In this document: positions 36,847 through 45,407 of the stretch, piece by piece
Position numbering within the stretch: the first letter of the stretch is position 1
How the letters are laid out: every line of letters starts with the position of its first letter
Assembly: GCF_003751445.1 (NCBI RefSeq)
Contig: NZ_RJUU01000001.1
Coordinates: forward strand, 5,632,001-5,696,000
Direction of reading: 5' to 3'
Origin: Streptomyces sp. 840.1
GTDB taxonomy: Bacteria; Actinomycetota; Actinomycetes; Streptomycetales; Streptomycetaceae
DNA length: 64,000 nucleotides
Program-made: the position numbers and the translations under genes
The notes under the pieces: generated by a model
Seen by the model: only the letters and a program-made list of their open reading frames with translations
Told to the model about the DNA's origin: nothing
The model's database searches: none

Positions 36847-37041
36847 AGGACTCCTCGGGACGGGCGGCGGCAGTGGCCGGGCGGACCGCGGCTCCGGTGG
36901 TCCGCCCCTTCCCCCCAGATCTACGCGGTGCGTGCGCGGCCGGTCAAGCGGTCGCCGTCTCCTCCCGTCCCCGTGGACCGCTGCCGGGTAATGTCGGATT
37001 CGTTCCGCCGACCCGTCCCTGATTCCCCGGTGAGGTTCGCG

Positions 37042-37620
37042 ATGCGCAAGGTCATCTACTTCATGTCGATGTCCCTGGACGGCTATATCGAGGGACCGGA
37101 CGGGGACATCGGCTGGCACCAGGTCGACGACGAGCTGCACCGCGCCTTCAACGAGAGGCTCGCCGCGATGGGCGGCTTCCTGCACGGCCGGGTCGTTCAC
37201 GAGCTGATGGCCGACTTCTGGCCCACCGCCGACCAGGACCCGGCGAACGCCGGGACGATGGCCGAGTTCGCCGTCATCTGGCGGGACATGCCGAAGTACG
37301 TCTACTCCCGGACCCTCCAGCGGGCGGACTGGAACACCACCGTCTTCCACGACGTCGTCCCGGAGGAGGTCATGGCGCTGAAGGAGCAGCCAGGCGGCGA
37401 CCTCGCGCTCGGCGGCGCCGGGCTGGCGGCGTCCTTCGCGGCGCTCGGCCTGATCGACGAGTACTGGGTCTACGTCCACCCGGTCCTCATCGGCCGGGGC
37501 AGGCCGATGTTCCCGCTGACGGACACCAGGACCCCGCTGCGGCTCGCGGGCACCGGGGCGTTCGGCAACGGAGTGGTGGAACTGCGCTACGAGCGGGCGG
37601 AGAAGCCCTCGGCGCGCTGA
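37042..37620 (+). CDS. Dihydrofolate reductase/RibD C-terminal-fold protein
   Basis: A 192-residue protein of the RibD C-terminal family. It opens VIYFMSMSLDGYIEGPDGDIGW, here split as VIYFMSMSLDGYIEGPDG and DIGW, and ends with the NADPH-fold pattern LALGGAGLAASFAALGLIDEYW and HPVLIGRGRPMF. Such small stand-alone reductases are common in actinobacteria and mostly uncharacterised. It diverges from the nucleotidyltransferase gene. ATG 37042 follows GAGG. Confidence 0.88.
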   Translation: MRKVIYFMSMSLDGYIEGPDGDIGWHQVDDELHRAFNERLAAMGGFLHGRVVHELMADFWPTADQDPANAGTMAEFAVIWRDMPKYVYSRTLQRADWNTTVFHDVVPEEVMALKEQPGGDLALGGAGLAASFAALGLIDEYWVYVHPVLIGRGRPMFPLTDTRTPLRLAGTGAFGNGVVELRYERAEKPSAR

Positions 37621-37780
37621 CCGTCGGCCGGGTACGGCCGTGGCCCGTACGAGGACACGGTCCGGCGGGCGGGGCCGGCGCATCGCCCCCGCCGCAAGGT
37701 CATCGCCAGAAGGCCTTCGCCCGGCGGCTCCTGACGTGCCGTCCGCCGGGGGCGGCGCCGGGCGCCACCCCCGGGGGCCG

Positions 37781-39334
37781 TCAGCGGCCCGCCTGCAGCG
37801 CCGCCCAGGTGTCGGGGCCCACCACACCGTCCGCCGTCAGGCCCCGGCTCGTCTGGTACCCGCGCACCGCCGTCGTCGTCGCGGGCCCGAAGCTCCCGTC
37901 GATGCCGACGGCCGAGCCGAGCGTCGCGGTCAGCGCGCGCTGGAGGCGCTTCACGGCGTCGCCCGACGCGCCCTCCTGGAGCGTGGCCGCCGGGCCGGCC
38001 GAGAGCAGCGCGGTCCAGGTCCTGGCTCCCACGACACCGTCCGGGTCCAGCCCGTGTGCCGCCTGGTAGGCGGACACCGCGCCCTCGGTGGCCGGGCCGA
38101 AGCTGCCGTCGGCCGCGCCCGCCGCCTGGCCCTGCTCGTTCAGCAGCTGCTGGACCGCCTTGACCTGGGCGCCGGTCGAGCCGCTCCGCTGGACGGCGTA
38201 CGAGGCGAAGCTCAGCCCGTCGGGCGTCGTGCCGCCCCCGGCGCTCCCGCCCACCAGCTGCATGTAGCGCGTCCAGTCCCAGTTCGGGCCGGGGTCGGTG
38301 TGGTCGTTGCCCGGCGCCTCGCTGTGGCCGATGATGTGCGCCCGGTCCTTCGGGATCTTGTACCGGTCGCACAGGTAGGCGGTCAGGGCCGCCGACGAGC
38401 GGTACATCGGGTCGGTGAACCAGGACGGGTCGTCGACGAACCCCTCGTGCTCGATGCCCAGCGCCGAGGAGTTGGCGCTGCGCGCGTGGTACGCGGTGTC
38501 GCTGTCGCGGACCATCTGGGTGATCTGGCCGTCGGACGAGCGCACCACGTAGTGCGAGCTCACCTCGGCCGTCGGGTTCTGGAACCAGCTGATCGAGCCC
38601 GCGTAGGAGCCCTGCGTGACGTGGATGATCACCTTGTCGATCGCCGCCGAGCGGCCCGTGGCGAAGTTGTTCGGGTCGGCCGGGACCCACAGCGCGGCCG
38701 GGTAGTCGGCGCTGCGGGTGACCGGCTCCGTGGCGGCGAGCGAGCCCTTGTGCGGGGTGACCGGCCGGCCGGTCACCGAGACCCGCTCGCCGTCCGGGGT
38801 CACGGCGTCGAGCCCGTCCGCCAGGAAGGTGTAGACCGTGTCGGCGTAGAGGGCGGCGGCCGGGCCCGAGGTGCCGCTGTACCGGGCGACGGCCGGGTAC
38901 CAGGCGTCGACGTCCGCCCGGTCCCGGGCGTCCAGGCCCAGCTTGTCCGCGTAACCGCGCAGCACCGCGGCGCCGCCCAGGATGTTGGACCCGGTATCGG
39001 CGCGGAGGTCGGCCGGGCGCTCGCCGGTGAGGGCGGCGGCCCGCTCCAGGCTCCGGTTCGCCGGGTTGCTGACGAGGTGCATCACGCCGTAGCCGTTCGC
39101 CTGGCTGGGGAGTCCGGCGTGGCTGTCGAGCCGGGTCTCGCCGTATCCGACGGCGGCGAGCAGATCGCGCGGTACGCCGAACCGGCTCGCCGCCCGCTCG
39201 AAGGCCCGGTTCATCGGGTGGCCGGGGTCCGCCGCGGCGAGGGCCGGGGTGCCGGTGACGGTCAGGACGGTGGCGGTGAGGGCCGCCAGCACGGATGCGC
39301 GGGCCTTGGTGTGGGCTGCCGGGCGGCTGGGCAT
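37781..39334 (-). CDS. Secreted N-acetylmuramoyl-L-alanine amidase with two peptidoglycan-binding domains
   Basis: A 517-residue exported hydrolase. After the signal peptide there is a helical region, then a zinc amidase_2 domain (roughly 185-345) with ligands in VIIHVTQGSYAGS and IIGHSEAPGNDHTDPG. Two PG_binding_1 repeats follow (around 370-435 and 445-515), each with the pattern VKxxQxxL...DGSFGPAT and DGVVGxxTW. It cuts the amide bond between MurNAc and the stem peptide in cell walls, for remodelling or for lysing other bacteria. Confidence 0.92.
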   Translation of the reverse strand: MPSRPAAHTKARASVLAALTATVLTVTGTPALAAADPGHPMNRAFERAASRFGVPRDLLAAVGYGETRLDSHAGLPSQANGYGVMHLVSNPANRSLERAAALTGERPADLRADTGSNILGGAAVLRGYADKLGLDARDRADVDAWYPAVARYSGTSGPAAALYADTVYTFLADGLDAVTPDGERVSVTGRPVTPHKGSLAATEPVTRSADYPAALWVPADPNNFATGRSAAIDKVIIHVTQGSYAGSISWFQNPTAEVSSHYVVRSSDGQITQMVRDSDTAYHARSANSSALGIEHEGFVDDPSWFTDPMYRSSAALTAYLCDRYKIPKDRAHIIGHSEAPGNDHTDPGPNWDWTRYMQLVGGSAGGGTTPDGLSFASYAVQRSGSTGAQVKAVQQLLNEQGQAAGAADGSFGPATEGAVSAYQAAHGLDPDGVVGARTWTALLSAGPAATLQEGASGDAVKRLQRALTATLGSAVGIDGSFGPATTTAVRGYQTSRGLTADGVVGPDTWAALQAGR

Positions 39335-39737
39335 ACCTGCTCCTGCTCTGTGGGGGAGAAGAACGGCCCCCGGGCCCGGGTGGGGTGGGCAGGGGGCCGC
39401 GAAGCCCGCTCAGGCTATCCATCTGTCCAGGGCATGACAATCAACCTGCCGTGTGTCGAACTCACTTTCACTCCAATGGAGTTGACGTGCGAATGCGGCC
39501 GCCCTCGTCCGGAGCCCGAGGGTGCCCGGACCCGTTCCGCCCCGGCGATCCGGCGCGGGGTGTGAACCAGGGGATTCGCACACCTGCCCAGCCCGCCCAC
39601 CGCACGGGGGAACGCGGACCGGAGCCGCCTCCCACAGGGCGTATAAAGGGTCCCTCCGGACCGGCCGGCGTCCCCCGACGGCAGTGTGACCTCTCACGCG
39701 GCAAGGCGTCACCGCGTACGACAGCGGAGGAGTGCCC
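39335..39737. other. 403-bp intergenic region, divergent promoters
   Basis: This region separates the amidase gene (minus) from the ACP gene (plus). It holds the palindrome ACTCCA-A-TGGAGT at 39470-39482 followed by TTGACG (39482-39487). A TATAAA hexamer lies at 39642-39647, about 90 bp before the ACP start, and could be a -10 element. No gene is supported. Confidence 0.4.
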
Positions 39738-39971
39738 ATGAGCACGGCAGACGAGATCAGCACCTTGCTGGTGACGAAATTCGGAACCGATCCCGTGGCG
39801 ATCCGCCCCGAAGTGTCGCTCCGTCAGCTCAGGCTGGATTCCCTGGCCCTGGAGGAACTGCGGCTCCTCATCGAGGACCGGATGGGCGTCGACCTGGACG
39901 ATGTCCAGCTCACCTCGCGCGACACCGTCGGCCAGTTGGTCGACGCCGTGCGCGCCAAGGCCGCCGCATGA
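39738..39971 (+). CDS. Acyl carrier protein
   Basis: A 77-residue acidic ACP. The phosphopantetheine serine is in LRLDSLALEELR near residue 34, in the standard DSL context followed by acidic helix II (LIEDRMGVDLDD). ATG 39738 is seven bases after GGAGG. Its stop overlaps the ketosynthase ATG. It differs from the housekeeping fatty-acid ACP in context, being paired with only a ketosynthase and a hydrolase. Confidence 0.9.
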   Translation: MSTADEISTLLVTKFGTDPVAIRPEVSLRQLRLDSLALEELRLLIEDRMGVDLDDVQLTSRDTVGQLVDAVRAKAAA

Positions 39972-41215
39972 CCGGCCGGTACCGCCCCGAGCCGTTCGCC
40001 GCCGCCGTCACCGGGATCGGCCTCGTCACCGCGGCCGGCACGGGCACCGAAGCCACCTGGCACGGGGTGTCCGACGCGGCCACCGCGCCCTCGGTCCCGC
40101 ACCGGACCGAACTCGAAGGCCTGCCCTGCGACTTCATGTACACCATCACGGACCTCGACACGAAGGCGGTCCTCGGGGTGGCGGCCCACCGCCTCATGGA
40201 CCGCTTCTCGCAGCTCGCCGTCATCGCCGCCCGCGAGGCCGTCGCGGACGCCGGACTCGACCCCTCGGTCTGGGACAGCTCCCGCGTCGCCGTCGTCATC
40301 GGCTCCGCCCACGGCGGACTGCCCTTCTACGACCAGCAGCACACCGCGCTCACCGAGCGCGGCGCCCGCCGGGTCTCACCCAAACTCGCCCCGCTCACCG
40401 TCGTCAACGGCGCCGCCAGCAGCGTCGCGACCGACCTCGGCGCACACGGACCCAGCCAGGCCGTCTCCACCGCCTGCTCGTCCGGCACCGTCGCCATCGG
40501 CACCGCACACCAGATGCTGCGCACCGGGGCCTGCGACATCGTCGTCGCGGGCGGCGCCGAATCGGTCTGCTCCCGGCTGCTGATCGCCAGCGCCTGCCAG
40601 CTGAAGGCCGTCTCCACCCGCCGGGACGACCCCGAGTCCGCCTGCCGCCCCTTCGACACCCACCGCGACGGCTTCGTCGTCGGCGAGGGCGCCGGACTCC
40701 TCGTACTGGAACGCCCCGAACACGCCCGCGCCCGCGGCGCCACCGTCCGCGCGCACATCGCCGGATACGGCGCGTCCAGCGACGCGTACTCCGCCGTCGC
40801 ACCCGACCCGGACGGCCTCGGCATCGAACGGGCCCTGCGCGCCGCCCTCGCGGACGCCGGAATCGGCGCGGCGGACATCGGGCACGTCAACGCCCACGGC
40901 ACCTCCACCGTGGCGAACGACCTCATCGAGACGGTGATGCTGCGCCGGGTGCTCGGCACGCACCCCCTCGTCACGTCCACGAAGGCGATGACCGGACACA
41001 CCCTCGGCGCCGCGGGCGGCATCGAGACCGCGCTGACCGTGCTCGCCCTCCAGCACCAACTGGTGCCGCCCACCGTCAACCTGGACGCCCCCGACCCGGA
41101 GATCCCGCTCGAAGTCGTGAGCAAGGAGGCCCGGCCCGGAGCGTTCGACGCGGCCGTCAAGACCTCGCTCGGCTTCGGCGGCCACAACGCCGCACTCGTC
41201 CTCACCAGGGCCTGA
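39968..41215 (+). CDS. Beta-ketoacyl-ACP synthase family protein
   Basis: A 415-residue KAS I/II-type enzyme. The catalytic triad is complete: Cys in VSTACSSGTVAIG, His in VNAHGTSTVAND, His in MTGHTLGAAGG. It begins in the ATGA overlap with the ACP gene, so the two are surely co-translated and probably partners. No acyltransferase, ketoreductase, dehydratase or chain-length-factor gene is adjacent. It might elongate an acyl chain once, or act in an unknown condensing or esterifying step. Confidence 0.9.
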   Translation: MTGRYRPEPFAAAVTGIGLVTAAGTGTEATWHGVSDAATAPSVPHRTELEGLPCDFMYTITDLDTKAVLGVAAHRLMDRFSQLAVIAAREAVADAGLDPSVWDSSRVAVVIGSAHGGLPFYDQQHTALTERGARRVSPKLAPLTVVNGAASSVATDLGAHGPSQAVSTACSSGTVAIGTAHQMLRTGACDIVVAGGAESVCSRLLIASACQLKAVSTRRDDPESACRPFDTHRDGFVVGEGAGLLVLERPEHARARGATVRAHIAGYGASSDAYSAVAPDPDGLGIERALRAALADAGIGAADIGHVNAHGTSTVANDLIETVMLRRVLGTHPLVTSTKAMTGHTLGAAGGIETALTVLALQHQLVPPTVNLDAPDPEIPLEVVSKEARPGAFDAAVKTSLGFGGHNAALVLTRA

Positions 41216-41306
41216 CCGTGCGGCCCCGCAGAGGCTGCCGGGTGACCGCCGACCGTGCGGGCACGCCCCGGCACGCACACTTCCGGCGTTGTCGTCGGTC
41301 ACCAAC

Positions 41307-41332
41307 TCCCCCATAGCTGAAAACATGGGGGA
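41307..41332. other. Stem-loop between ketosynthase and hydrolase genes
   Basis: TCCCCCAT and ATGGGGGA pair around a ten-base A-rich loop (AGCTGAAAAC). It is 92 bp after the ketosynthase stop and 103 bp before the hydrolase start, followed by CCCCTTTC. It could attenuate read-through into the hydrolase gene. Confidence 0.45.
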
Positions 41333-41434
41333 CCCCTTTCGCGTTGACTCCCTCCTCCGCCCTGGAATCGCACGCACCGGACCGCGTCCGCTTTCCGCCC
41401 GGAGGTCACCCGACAGCCTCCAAGGATGGCCAGC

Positions 41435-42355
41435 ATGCCCGACGAGATCATCCGGAACCTGTCGGTGCACGGGCTGCGCTACAGCTACCGGATCCTCCCG
41501 CAGCCCTCGCCCCGCACCGATCCGGTCATCGTCCTGGGCGGCGCGCTCCAGGGGATGTACGGCTGGCCGCAGATGGACGAGCACCTGGGGCCCCGGGCCC
41601 ACGTGGTCACCGCCGACCTGCCCGGCATGGGCGGCGCCGACCCGCTGCCGCCCGGCACCGGCGACGACATCCTGTACGCGGCCGTCACCGGGATCATCAA
41701 CGACCTGGGCGTACCCCGGGTCAACCTCTTCGGCTTCTCCTACGGCACGTCGATCGCGTTCGGCTGCGCCCGGCGCAACCCCGGCCGCATCGCCCGGCTG
41801 GTGCTCGGCGGCGTACCGGCCCACATCAGCGACGCCCAACGCACCCAGTGGGGCCGGGCGGTCGACCGGCTGGGAGCCGGTGACATGGAGGGACTCGCCA
41901 CCCTGACCGCCGAGGCCCTGATGTGTCTGGACCCGGACCGCAACGTGCACCGCAGGGAACTCGCCCGGCGCTACGTCCGGCGCTCCTTCCTGCACGCGCT
42001 CACCCACTCCCCGCACGCCGCCCAGTCGCTGCGCCGGGCCCTGGGCCACCGGCCGGACTTCTCCGGCGGGCTGAGCGGCGTACCCGCACTCGTCTTCGCG
42101 GGCGAGCACGACACGGTGACCTCGCCCGAACGGCAGCGGGCCTTCGCCGCGACGATCGACGGCAGCCGCTTCCTGACCATCGGGGACTCCGACCACTGGG
42201 TCGTGCTGGAGCGCCCCGACGACGTGGCGGACCTGGCCGCCCGCTTCTTCAGCGACCTCCCCCTGGAGCCGGCGCCCGCGCTGTGGCCGCTGGCCGCGCT
42301 GCCGCGTCCGCGTGCCCGCACGGCGGGGGCGGCCCTGCCGAGGGCGGGCGGCTGA
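41435..42355 (+). CDS. Alpha/beta hydrolase associated with ACP-KS pair
   Basis: A 306-residue hydrolase with a complete triad: nucleophile in LFGFSYGTSIAFG, Asp in FAGEHDTVTSPER, His in GDSDHWVVLERP. I prefer ATG 41435 with AAGGA eight bases upstream over the ATG at 41426. There is no signal peptide. On the same strand as the ACP and ketosynthase genes, it could release the ACP-bound product as a thioesterase, or hydrolyse or esterify it. Sequence alone does not fix the reaction. Confidence 0.85.
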   Translation: MPDEIIRNLSVHGLRYSYRILPQPSPRTDPVIVLGGALQGMYGWPQMDEHLGPRAHVVTADLPGMGGADPLPPGTGDDILYAAVTGIINDLGVPRVNLFGFSYGTSIAFGCARRNPGRIARLVLGGVPAHISDAQRTQWGRAVDRLGAGDMEGLATLTAEALMCLDPDRNVHRRELARRYVRRSFLHALTHSPHAAQSLRRALGHRPDFSGGLSGVPALVFAGEHDTVTSPERQRAFAATIDGSRFLTIGDSDHWVVLERPDDVADLAARFFSDLPLEPAPALWPLAALPRPRARTAGAALPRAGG

Positions 42356-42390
42356 GAGTCCGGTGACCCCGGCCGCCCGCCCGCGCGGGA

Positions 42391-44847
42391 TCAGCGGTGG
42401 CCGTGATGTCCGTGGTCACCGTGGCCGTCGTGGCTTCCGTGGCCGGAAGCGCCGGCCCGCACCCGCACGATCTGCGGGTCGTGGTCGCTCGCCTGGTCGG
42501 CGAACTCCGCGTTGATGTGCACCACGTCGTAGTCGAAGCGCCGGATGCCGGGGCTCGTCAGGATGTGGTCCAGCGTCTGCGAGTTGCCCTCGTACACATA
42601 GCTGTACCGCTCGTTCTCCGGCAGCGTGTTGATGAGGGGCTTGAGCGCCTTCCCGGCGGTGAGCGCGGACATCGTCGGTGAGAACGCGAAGTCGTTCAGG
42701 TCGCCGAGGGCGATCACCCGGGCCGATTTGTCGGCCGCCAGCAGGGACTTGACGAAGGTGTTGACCTCCGCCGCCTGCTTGACCCGCTTCGTCTCCGAGC
42801 TGCGCACGGGCGGCTGGTAGCGGCCGTGCAGCGGCTGGTCACCGCCCTTGGAGGTGAAGTGGTTGCCGATGACGAACACCGGCTCGCCGCGGAAGCGGAA
42901 CTCGCCGACCAGCGGCTTGCGGCTGTCCGCCCAGGACTCGTCGAGCGGGCTGATCCGGGCGGGCGAGGCCGACAGGGTGACGCCGTGCCTGGTCTTCACG
43001 GCCTGCACCGCGGTGGTCGCGTCGCCGCCCGCGCGGTCCACGAAGGAGACCCGGGCAGGGTTGAAGAGGAACACGTTACGGATGTTGCCGCCGGGCTCGC
43101 CGCCGTCCTTGCCGTCCTGCGGAGCGACGTAGCGCCAGGAGTAGCGCGGTCCGCCCGCCGCGACGATCGCGTCGGTGAACCGCTTCAGGGTCGCCTCGGA
43201 GCCGACCGTGCCGTCGTTGACCGCACCGTTGTCGTCCTGGATCTCCTCGAGCGAGACGATGTCCGGGGAGGCCAGGCTGACCGCGACGCCCTTGGCGAGG
43301 GTGTCGAACTTGCCCTGCTCGTCGCGCGCGTCGAGGTTCTCCACGTTGTAGGTGGAGACGGCGAGTTCGTCGCGCTTCTGCTTCCTGGTGACCTCGCGCT
43401 TCAGGTGCCGGTCGGTGAGCGTGCCGAGCCGGGTGGCCTGGAGGCTGTAGCCGCCGAAGGAGTCGTAGTCCAGCACGCCGTCGGTGGTGCCGGACAGCAC
43501 GTCGCCCACGTTCGCCACCGGTACGGGCCGGGTGGCGTCGAGGGACATCACCTTGATCCGGCCGGTGTTCTGGTCCTGGTAGGAGGAGTACAGGGTGCCG
43601 CCGCGCCGGGTCGGGTTCTGCTTGGGCTCGACGGTCACCCAGACCTCGCCGTACGAGCTGGTGGCGCCGGTGACCCGGGTGTCGGCCGTCTCGACCCGGG
43701 TGCCTTCGAGGGACTCGTACAGGTCGAGCGCGTACTTCGCCGGTTCGAGGGGCAGCGCGTCGATCGAACCGCCGTCCGCCGAGGGGGCATAACCGCCGGG
43801 TACTGCCTTCGCGTTGAGCGCCACCGGCGCGGGCAGCGCGTTGCCGGAGGACAGGACGGTGGTCCTGGGGGCGGTGATCTCGGTGACGGACTGGGTGGTG
43901 GCCGAGGGGTAGTACTCGTCCACCGTGCCGCTGACCAGGACCGAGTCGCCCACCGAGACGGCCGGGGCGGCGGAGCCGGTGTAGACGAGGACGCCCTCGG
44001 AGGTGCGGGGGTCCGCGTCCGGCGAGGGGTCCTGGATCCAGAAGCCGCGCGAACCCGTGGTGCGCAGCGCCGTGACGATGCCGGGGACCCCGGTCACCGC
44101 CTTGCCGTCCAGCGGGGAGACCCGGGTGCTGCCCTGGATGTCGTGCACGCGCACGGTGCCGGGCTCGGTGGGGTTGCCCGGGTCGCCGGGGTCCTCGCCG
44201 CCGCCGGAGGTCTCACCGGCGGCGTTCACCGGGGTGGGTGCGCCGGCGGAGAGGTCGGCGGCGTTGTCGTCGGTGTCCGCGAGGGAGGCCGCGCGCGCCA
44301 CGGATGCAGTGGCGGAGGCGCCGGTCGCCGGTCCGCCGCCCTCCCGGACGACCGCGGAGCCGTAGCCCACCAGGTCCACGACCCGGGTATCCGATGCGCA
44401 GTCGGCCGCGGTCTTGCAGGTCAGCGCCGTGGTGCCGGAGACCAGCGCGACCGTGCCGCTCGCGGCGGACATGGCGACCGTGCCGGTGGCGTCGGGGGCG
44501 GGCAGGGCGACCGTGCCGCCCGTGCCCGCGGCCTGGCCCACCAGATAGCGGCCGCCGGGCGCCACGGCACCGGTGAGCGGGGACACCTGCCACTGCGAGC
44601 CGGCGGACGGCGCCCCGGGCAGGTACTGGACGCTGAACCCGGACAGGTCGTACGCGGCGGAGCCGGCGTTGGCCAGCTCGACGAAGTCGCGGGTGAGCGT
44701 CGCACCGGAGTTCCCGCCGCCGCCGTACACCTCGGAGATCACGGCGGACGAGGACGGGGCCGCGAAGGCGGCGGGCAGCGCGGTGGCCGAGAGGGTCACG
44801 GCGACCGCGCCGGCCAGCAGGACGGAACGTGGTCTGGATATGCGCAC
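42391..44847 (-). CDS. Secreted ExeM/NucH-type extracellular nuclease with lamin-tail domain
   Basis: An 818-residue exported protein. After the signal peptide comes a lamin-tail domain (VISEVYGGGGNSGATLTRDF, FVELANAG), then an OB-fold ExeM region, then an endonuclease/exonuclease/phosphatase domain from about residue 500. Catalytic patterns include VSTYNVENLD, VSLEEIQDDNG, VIGNHFTSKGGD, ALGDLNDFAFSP, QTLDHIL and ASDHDP. The C-terminal 15 residues alternate His, Gly and Asp (HGSHDGHGDHGHHGHR), a likely metal-binding tail. It probably degrades extracellular DNA for nutrients. Confidence 0.92.
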   Translation of the reverse strand: MRISRPRSVLLAGAVAVTLSATALPAAFAAPSSSAVISEVYGGGGNSGATLTRDFVELANAGSAAYDLSGFSVQYLPGAPSAGSQWQVSPLTGAVAPGGRYLVGQAAGTGGTVALPAPDATGTVAMSAASGTVALVSGTTALTCKTAADCASDTRVVDLVGYGSAVVREGGGPATGASATASVARAASLADTDDNAADLSAGAPTPVNAAGETSGGGEDPGDPGNPTEPGTVRVHDIQGSTRVSPLDGKAVTGVPGIVTALRTTGSRGFWIQDPSPDADPRTSEGVLVYTGSAAPAVSVGDSVLVSGTVDEYYPSATTQSVTEITAPRTTVLSSGNALPAPVALNAKAVPGGYAPSADGGSIDALPLEPAKYALDLYESLEGTRVETADTRVTGATSSYGEVWVTVEPKQNPTRRGGTLYSSYQDQNTGRIKVMSLDATRPVPVANVGDVLSGTTDGVLDYDSFGGYSLQATRLGTLTDRHLKREVTRKQKRDELAVSTYNVENLDARDEQGKFDTLAKGVAVSLASPDIVSLEEIQDDNGAVNDGTVGSEATLKRFTDAIVAAGGPRYSWRYVAPQDGKDGGEPGGNIRNVFLFNPARVSFVDRAGGDATTAVQAVKTRHGVTLSASPARISPLDESWADSRKPLVGEFRFRGEPVFVIGNHFTSKGGDQPLHGRYQPPVRSSETKRVKQAAEVNTFVKSLLAADKSARVIALGDLNDFAFSPTMSALTAGKALKPLINTLPENERYSYVYEGNSQTLDHILTSPGIRRFDYDVVHINAEFADQASDHDPQIVRVRAGASGHGSHDGHGDHGHHGHR

Positions 44848-45098
44848 GGAAACTGCCCCTCAGAGTGTGATGAGGGAGCACAAGCTATGCGCGTAGAACC
44901 GGCGATGACAAGGCATCAGAGGTTAATTCCAGAAATCGGTCAGCCATCCGGCCCACACCGGCCGCCGGCCGGGCTCCCGGCCCGCCGCGCCACCGGTCCG
45001 GCCGCCACTGTTCACGCCCCCGCCGGGCGCCCGTCACACCGCCGCAACGCGGGAGCAACACCCGGCAGGGGAACGGGTGTCCAGGATGCGGCAATGGT

Positions 45099-45128
45099 TT
45101 GACCGGGTTGCGCCGGTCCGGTTACGTT
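45099..45128 (+). promoter_or_regulatory. Promoter of the cysteine leader peptide
   Basis: -35 TTGACC (45099-45104), 18-bp spacer, -10 TACGTT (45123-45128). Seven bases separate the -10 from the leader ATG at 45136, so transcription should begin at or next to the start codon and give a leaderless mRNA. Confidence 0.6.
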
Positions 45129-45135
45129 GCGCGGC

Positions 45136-45216
45136 ATGCAGCGATCCGCACACCTGACGACGCGAGGTCATATCGACCTGAAGCGTGTGTGCTCCGCCGT
45201 GTGTCATCGGGTCTGA
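45136..45216 (+). CDS. Cysteine-containing leader peptide (26 aa)
   Basis: A 26-codon ORF containing TTRGHIDLKRVCSAVCH. It matches the streptomycete putative leader-peptide family with the pattern R-x-H-(V/I)-D-L-x-R-x-x-S-A-x-C near the C-terminus, found before sulfur and cysteine metabolism genes. Two Cys codons (TGC, TGT) fall in the last eight positions, where ribosome stalling on low cysteinyl-tRNA would affect downstream RNA folding. It is probably translated from a leaderless transcript. Cysteine-responsive attenuation is inferred. Confidence 0.75.
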   Translation: MQRSAHLTTRGHIDLKRVCSAVCHRV

Positions 45217-45407
45217 GAGCGTCACGCCCGCGCGACCCGGCCGCGAGGGGGCTGTCCAGCCGTCCCCTTGCCCGGCCCCGGATCCCGCAGGGTGTCTCTC
45301 CACCGCAGAGCAGTGCCGCCCGGCCCCGGGCCGGCGGCGGACTGCCCGAGCTCCGTACCGGAGCACGCACCGCGTCACCCGCTGCCATCGAGGACCTGGA
45401 AGACACT

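Larger units (their letters stand above)
44848..45407. other. 560-bp intergenic region with cysteine leader peptide
   Basis: The first 250 bases before the promoter show no gene or clear structure. The rest holds the leader promoter (45099-45128), the leader ORF (45136-45216) and a 190-base leader with hairpins, for example CCGGCCC-C-GGGCCGG at 45318-45332. It precedes the ROK regulator gene. Confidence 0.6.

Noticed and set aside
35767..37827. Long minus frame extending the nucleotidyltransferase upstream across the RibD-fold gene
   Set aside because: Only the part from GTG 36846 has nucleotidyltransferase motifs and a ribosome-binding site; the rest is antisense to a clear gene.
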